Shown here piece by piece: positions 59,080 to 64,000 of a DNA stretch of 64,000 bases. The first letter of the stretch is position 1. Each line of letters begins with the position of its first letter. The DNA comes from Euglena gracilis (Eukaryota > Euglenida > Euglenophyceae > Euglenales). Under the pieces are notes generated by a model. It was not told the origin of the DNA, ran no database searches, and was given only the letters and a program-made list of their open reading frames with translations. Location of the stretch: NCBI GenBank assembly GCA_039621445.1, contig CP154956.1:89720482-89784481 (forward strand). The letters are read 5' to 3'. The position numbers were made by a program, and so were the translations under genes.

Positions 59080-59574
59080 TTAAAATAAAAATGACCACTT
59101 TGAGAGGAAAACGAGCAAAATTTCACTCATCAAAATTTCACCCCAAACATCAAAATCCGCCAGCTCATCCTCGGTACTCTCATCCCCCTCCCTGCCCGAA
59201 GCCAGGTCTTTTTCCTCGATAGAGGATACCTTGAAACCAACCCGCTGCCTATTGGCAGAACCGCGATTGGAATCGCGAGGACCATGGCTAGGGCGGGGAG
59301 AACGGGAACGGGGGCACTTGGATGAATGGTGGTCTTTAGACCCACAAAGGGAACAACAGTTTCGCGATTGCGATTGCCTTTTGGCATCATAGCGACGCGG
59401 GGAGCGGGTATCCACTCGACCGTGATCGGATCGCGCAGAGGTTAATCCACTTGGCGACCGAGATCGCGAAGAATCGTGATTCGTATCCCGATTGCGGGTA
59501 GGCGGGTTGGGCGAGAAGCCGTAGCCCCCAAGAAATGGTTTCAAAAACTGTGTCCCAGACCCCGGTTCGGGCAT
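59080..59574 (-). pseudogene. Gag-like zinc-knuckle fragment
   Basis: The 164-codon frame is Ser/Arg-rich and contains a C-x2-C-x4-H-x4-C zinc knuckle (C74, C77, H82, C87; CSLCGSKDHHSSKC), then another Arg/Ser/Pro stretch and an acidic tail EEKDLASGREGDESTEDE. CCHC knuckles with basic flanks are typical of retrotransposon Gag proteins and some RNA-binding SR-like proteins. No protease, integrase or reverse transcriptase lies next to it. The N-terminal part overlaps the hairpin at 59,548-59,646, so the true start is uncertain. It is probably a retrotransposon relic; an isolated zinc-knuckle exon is the alternative. Confidence 0.5.
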
Positions 59575-59646
59575 GAATCGAGTGCCTCGGACGCCGGTTC
59601 AGGTGTCCCAGGCACTGGCTTCACGCCCGAGGTGTCTGGGACACAG
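59548..59646. repeat. Nested inverted repeat of GTGTCCCAG words
   Basis: CTGTGTCCCAGAC (59,548-59,560) pairs with GTCTGGGACACAG (59,634-59,646). Inside, AGTGCCT and AGGCACT pair again. GCCGGTTC/CCGGTTCGGG words are shared by both layers. Confidence 0.65.
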
Positions 59647-59929
59647 TTCTCGATATAAAAAAACTTGTTCAGTGTGGCTAACAAACTTTCACCGGGGGGG
59701 ATGTTATTGTCGGCCTGGGAAAATGGAAATCCCCACCTGGCACAAGGTGCACAAGGTAGGATGGCTACCGAGAAGCGGTTAATCGGTGGTTTCCCCCAGT
59801 CAAATATTTGTTTGGGGGGGCAATAAACCACAATTAATCGAAATTGATGAAGCGCTTGTGCAAAATGTGAAAACGAGACGGTAATGAGGTTGCCTCCCAA
59901 ACATGCCCCCTCCATTTTATCCCAATAAC

Positions 59930-59998
59930 GGTGAACTTCACCGGTGAACTTCACCGCCAAAAGCACCTCCCCCCCCTGGTGAACGTTCACCGGTGAAT
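59930..59998. repeat. Palindromic TTCACCGGTGAA cluster
   Basis: CGGTGAACTTCACCGGTGAA and GGTGAACGTTCACCGGTGAA flank a C run. The 12-bp word TTCACCGGTGAA occurs twice and is its own complement, so the segment folds on several scales. Confidence 0.65.
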
Positions 59999-59999
59999 A

Positions 60000-60949
60000 G
60001 CAATGGCCAAAAGTTTTCAAAAGGCCTGAAATTTCAGTAAAGTGAAATTTGCACGGGTTTATTGCATTTTTCCATATTTTCATGAAATCTCAGAAAATTG
60101 AAATCTAAAAAATTTCAAAGCATTCGCGGGGATCGCGGACAGAAGTACTTCCTAATTGGGAGCAAAACCGGTGTGTTCTCCCCTTGAAATTCGTTGTTTT
60201 TCTTCGTCTGGGACTCAGAATCGAACTATTTGAAGGATAAGGAATATATTGACGCAGTATTTATTGAACGTTGAAGCAGGTATGCGCCCCTGAAGGTGAC
60301 TTTTGAAGAATTGTTCTCCTGGTCTTTTCTGGTGCATCTGGACCACTTTCGAAAAATTGCCAATTTTTTCAAAATACGCTCCGCTGGGTGACAATTTTGA
60401 GTGCCACCCTCTTGTGTGGCAGGTCTTCTGTTGTGCGTTCTGTTTTTCCATCGTTTTCTGGCGGTCCATATGGTTTTCTGGTGGTGTTTTACATGAAGGA
60501 ACTTTTGCTTCCATTTCACAGAGAACACTTGCTGCAGCTCTGTCTTTGACCTGTTTTTTGGGAGTGTTTTCACCTGGCATTGTCTGCTTTTAGTTTTAGG
60601 ACATGTGGCTTCTTTCTGGAATTTTGCCAGATTTGCCATTGTTCTTTTTTCCGTCCCATTTGTCCGATTCTTCCATGTTGTGTTTCATGTATGATTCTTC
60701 CACTCACAGGTTCTACGTGTAGAATGTGAAGTTTGGTCAAAGAAGTTACAAAAGAAGAAGAAGAAGTGAAGGTATTGGCAGCTGTTGTCAGGGTCCTGTG
60801 GTGTTTTCAGAAAAAACACAGGGCTCTGTTGTTGTTAATTGCGCACTTTCTTTTTTTGGTTTACTCCTTTGCTTGTGTTTCCTGAAATTTTTGTCTGTCA
60901 AAAGGGTTTTCTTCTTGCCATGTTCTGAAAACTGTCACCCCCCCCCCCC
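60000..60949. other. No gene recognised
   Basis: Frames of 96-139 codons without domains. Confidence 0.35.
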
Positions 60950-61010
60950 CAGGGCTGTACGGGAATCCCCTCAACCTGGGGGCCAACCCCCCCCCACCAT
61001 GGCTTTCCGT
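60950..61010 (+). mobile_element. Lone terminus of the family B MITE
   Basis: CAGGGCTGTACGGGAA at 60,950 is identical to the inverted right end at 20,896 and is followed by C/G runs and CACCATGG as in that element. No partner terminus was found, so the element is truncated or rearranged. Confidence 0.55.
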
Positions 61011-61820
61011 ATTCCTGGCGGTGCCAATTTTCAGTGCCATGGTGAGCGGTGGGTTTGCCGTTTTTTGTTGAAAAAATTTTTTCGGAAGAAGCTGGGATTT
61101 CAAGCTGGTGACACACAAGCTGGGGGAAAGACCCCCTTTTTTTGAACACGACGGCTTCGGCTGGACTCCATCCCAACTGCGAACGCAAAATTTTCTTACA
61201 TCCAGGACTGCGCAAGCTTCATATCTAGACCGCTGGACGGCAGCCAATAGCCGGCAAGACGACCAGCCCTCTTATGTCTAACTTCCGACACCTGTTTTTA
61301 AAACTGATTTAAAACGATGTTTTACAAGACGGATAAACGGCGAGGCCCGCACTGCCAGTGCAATGAAGCATTTCATTTTCCGCAGGACGCAAATATTAAT
61401 AGTGAATGAAAATCGAACTTTTCATGGTCCACGAAATTACTTACAAAAGCCGTGAAATTTCATGAAAATTACTTACGTGAAAGATTACGGCCTTTGCTAC
61501 CGGTGAACTTCCTGACCTCGTCCCACTGCCTAACATCCATGGATTACAGATTTCAGGGCAGGCATCCGGGGGGGGGGACACAGATTTCATCCAACATGGT
61601 GTTTGAGGAATATGGCTACTGACGCACTGAGTAAGATTCACATATCGCAAAGCAAGACTTAAAGCAAAACTTTCAGATGCAATTACTGCGAGCCTTAAGG
61701 GTCCTCAATGAATGAGGCGGGTTGAGAGCACTCGGGGCATAGAGCGGGGTACAGGAGGTGCTGCACACTGGGACGGAACGTTGCTCGGCAGTAAAGAAGA
61801 AAGAAGGGACAGCAGATTGC
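61011..61820. other. No gene recognised
   Basis: Short frames; GTGAACTTCC near 61,502 echoes the cluster at 59,930. Confidence 0.3.
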
Positions 61821-61821
61821 C

Positions 61822-61956
61822 ATGCCCCCCCCCCCCCGTGCTCTTCCACTCTTTGGGCGCCTTCTGAGCCCCATGGGAAGAGCTCGGGGGGGGGGGCAAA
61901 AGTGCACTACCATCGTACTCTTTCCGAGCCCGGGATGGGAAGAGTACAGGGGGGAA
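61822..61956. repeat. C-run / G-run inverted repeats
   Basis: GCCCCCC...GTGCTCTTCC pairs with GGAAGAGCTCGG...GGGC around 61,823-61,898, and TACTCTTTCC pairs with GGGAAGAGTA at about 61,916-61,946. Both share the CTCTTCC/GGAAGAG word. Confidence 0.5.
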
Positions 61957-61972
61957 TAGTCGGTAGAGTGCT

Positions 61973-61979
61973 TATAAAA
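61973..61979 (+). promoter_or_regulatory. TATA-box-like TATAAAA
   Basis: Lies about 190 bp upstream of the first in-frame ATG of the candidate gene at 62,162. The position is plausible but there is no independent support. Confidence 0.2.
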
Positions 61980-62161
61980 TGGGATGTACAAAACAGGAAC
62001 AATTTTCTGCAAGGGCTTTTTTTCGGTGCAAGGGCTGTTTTTCGGTGGTTTTGCCCATTTGCAAGGAAGAACCAAGGAAAGCATGGACCGGACCCAGACA
62101 CGGGAGGCAGAGACCTTCATTCTTGCCTCTTTGAGGAGAGCAATATATCATTTGTGCTTTA

Positions 62162-63478
62162 ATGCTGGTTCAACGTTTTGCGATTGCACAATATTCCATG
62201 TGTGCCTCGGCAGAAAAAAAGCAAAAAAGCAACAAGCACAACAGAAACAGAAGGAAATCGGCTGTCCAGTCCAAGAAGTACGCCAAGTCCAAGAAGCTCA
62301 AGGTGGACCTGCTGGACTACCTCCACCGCAACCCGGCTGAGGTGGCGGTCATCATCGCGGAGGTAAAGAAGCAGGGGCAAGAGGGCATCAACAACACCGA
62401 GTGGGAGGACCCGCCCGAGGAGTGGGTCTGGCCCAACGAGGACGTCAAGAAGGACGAGGAGGCAAGCAGCCAGGAAGCGGAGTCAGCGGACCCCCCAGTG
62501 GGCACAGCGGTGCCTGCAGCACAGCACGTCCCGACACGCGATCCACCGCCAGCGCTAGGTCAGGATCCACTGCGGACCGTCGCCGCCGCTGCATCGCACC
62601 AGCCCGTCCTGCTGCACTTCGTGCACCACCCGTCCGACCGTCCCTCCGTCTCCGCGTTTCCCCAGCTGTCGCAAGAGGCTGATCCCCAGATCCCCTCTGC
62701 TGCGGTATCACACTTGGTGTGTCCATCGACAGGAGCTGAGTGCGCGCAGCCCGTGTCTGCGTTCGCTCAATTGCTGCTGCACGCTGCCCCCCAGGCGGCT
62801 GTGGCTGCCTCCCAGGCGCCCCCCAGGCGGCCGTGGCTGCCTCTGCGATGTTCACCCATTCTCCGTATGTGCCCATTCCGAACCATTTCCCGGCTGCGGG
62901 CGGGGACGCGGTGCCCCCTCCGCCGGCTGCCTTCCCGGTGTGTACAGGCCGGCACCCCCCATGCCGCCGGCCTGTGCCACGCCGTCCCCGTTCCTCTCAC
63001 ACCACTTCCTGCCAGCGCACCTCCATACCCAGTGCTCCCCGTTCATCCCTTGTCCCGATGGAGCCTTCGCCACCCAAGGCTCCTTCACGATGCACCTCCA
63101 GGACCCGTCCTCAGCCTCAAGGCGGCGAGAGGGCACCGCCGCGGGTGTCTGCGTCCTCAATCCCCCCAACGCAGGCCCGGTGAGTCCCGGCCCTTTCCGG
63201 CCCCAACCCGGAGGCCACCCATTTCCCCTACCCACGGCTACCCATGCGAGCCCACCGCCCCGGGGGTGGTTGGAAAAGCCTGGCGTCAAATCGTACTGGG
63301 TAGCGGGGGTTGTATTTGTGGGGCTGCTACTGCTGCTGCCGTTCCTTGCCTGCCGATTCGCCAGAGTGCCTGCTGCGCAGTGGAGCAGGACGCTGGCGGA
63401 GGCTGGGCACGTGGAGACTACACCGTCGGAGGCGAGCCGACGGATGGCAGCGGATGTCTCTGCCCCTGTCCCTCACAC
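62162..63478 (+). CDS. Candidate gene: Lys-rich, Pro-rich protein with a C-terminal membrane segment; frameshifted
   Basis: The N-terminal part (from 62,162, reliable from about 62,215) is basic (EKKQKSNKHNRNRRK), then KKLKVDLLDYLHRNPAEVAV, then acidic. A Pro/Ala/His-rich middle follows. At about 62,800-62,830, next to CCCCCC in a QAAVAAS-coding tandem duplication, the sensible frame shifts by one. It shifts again near 62,940. The third frame includes a hydrophobic span VAGVVFVGLLLLLPFLACRF likely to cross a membrane, then a Glu/Arg-rich tail. The composition is GC-rich and lacks stops over 1.3 kb, unlike neighbouring repeats. The MITE at 63,481 interrupts it. Run-length sequencing errors, introns or genuine decay could explain the shifts. 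I recognise no family; the 5' end is uncertain. Confidence 0.5.
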
Positions 63479-63694
63479 TACCACCCCCCCCCCTTTATTT
63501 GAGCACACCCACGGGCCAACGGACCCCCCAAATGCTCAAATAAGGGGGGGGGTCAAATAAGGGGGGGGGTCAAAAATTCCTTTAGAAATAGGGCAAAAAA
63601 AAATTTTCGGCGCCTTCGGCGCATGAAAAAAAATTTTCCCCGGACCCAAATGCTCAATTAAGGGGGGGGGTCAAATAAAGGGGGGGGGGTGGTA
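63479..63694. mobile_element. TA-flanked MITE inserted in the candidate gene
   Basis: The element proper is 63,481-63,692: CCA, ten C, TTTATTTGA at the left and its exact complement at the right (22 bp), each preceded or followed by TA (63,479-63,480 and 63,693-63,694). The interior has AAATGCTCAAATAAGG and variants four times beside G runs, and hairpin GCGCC-TTC-GGCGC (63,610-63,622) between AAAATTTTCG and AAAAAATTTTCC. If the element and one TA are ignored, the reading frame upstream continues without a stop to the window end. Confidence 0.85.
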
Positions 63695-64000
63695 ACACTG
63701 ATACTGTGGAGGCAGGAGGAGGCTGGCGCCCAAAGCCGGAAGGCAGAGGCGGGCGGCAGCCAGGGGCAGAGCAGACCCCCCCCAGCCGGCCAAGACAATG
63801 GCCGGGAGAGAGCGGGAGGCGGAGGCCACACAAACAAGCCAGCATCCCAAGGGGGCCACTAGCCAGCCACCCCCCCAGCAGCGAGGGGAGTCAGGCAGCC
63901 AAGGCAGCCAGCCACCACCCCCCCAAGGGGAACCGAAGCCAACCCCCCCCCCCCCCAGGGGGACCCGAAGCCAGCCAGGCCCCCCCCAAGGGGAACCCAA
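63695..64000 (+). CDS. Continuation of the candidate gene beyond the MITE (partial)
   Basis: Read in the frame used before the insertion, starting AACACTGATACTGTGGAGGC, this stretch has no stop codon through the window end: about 100 codons rich in Gly, Pro, Arg, Gln and Ser. From about 63,915 it becomes a 30-35 bp tandem repeat containing AAGGGGAACCGAAGCC-like units with C runs, coding a Pro/Gly/Arg/Ser repeat. It is open at the right edge. The low-complexity composition lowers confidence that it is all coding. Confidence 0.35.

Overview
This window reads as nuclear DNA of a eukaryote with a very gene-poor, repeat-swollen genome; the sequence does not let me name the organism. The evidence for a eukaryote is long micro- and minisatellites, a 19-kb satellite array, fragments of Tc1/mariner, LINE-like and Gag-like mobile-element genes, many short inverted-repeat elements (MITEs) with clean target-site duplications (TSDs), telomere-like TTAGGG/TTTAGGG words, and one candidate poly(A) signal. 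I saw no bacterial operons, rRNA genes, tRNA genes or CRISPR arrays.

Layout. 1-17,500 is intergenic-looking DNA carrying at least four MITEs (2,952-3,312; 5,636-6,093; 10,570-11,158; 14,431-15,203), a 700-bp foldback (3,635-4,334) and a weak LINE endonuclease remnant (about 9,137-9,502). 17,505-19,640 is a pentanucleotide (TATAG/TATGG) microsatellite interrupted by a double foldback and a MITE. 19,792-20,235 is a Tc1/mariner transposase pseudogene that has lost its catalytic core. 20,666-25,274 holds further short elements and a possible gene 3' end at 22,166. 25,275-49,496 is, on my reading, one giant non-autonomous element: 19-bp perfect terminal inverted repeats (TIRs) flanked by a perfect 8-bp TSD (GGGCCTAG), enclosing about 110 copies of a 163-164 bp satellite, a roughly 430-bp repeat in several copies, a 19-bp palindromic minisatellite and a nested element with 57-bp TIRs. 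49,500-62,000 is again intergenic DNA with MITEs (51,336-51,569; 51,764-52,200; 55,878-56,197; 57,464-57,844), microsatellites and a Gag-like zinc-knuckle fragment at 59,080-59,574. 62,162-64,000 holds the best candidate host gene, GC-rich, probably frameshifted, and split by a MITE inserted at a TA.

The unifying observation is that elements with different ends (hAT-like 8-bp TSDs and Tc1/mariner-like TA TSDs) carry the same kind of payload: long G or C homopolymers next to the termini, a short word repeated many times that is private to each family, TTTTGGCC-rich filler, and a perfect GC hairpin with a 3-nt loop closed by C-G and set between A/T tracts. The giant satellite-bearing element has this architecture too and looks like an overgrown member of the group. 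No hAT or intact Tc1 transposase is visible here, so all of these elements would depend on enzymes encoded elsewhere.
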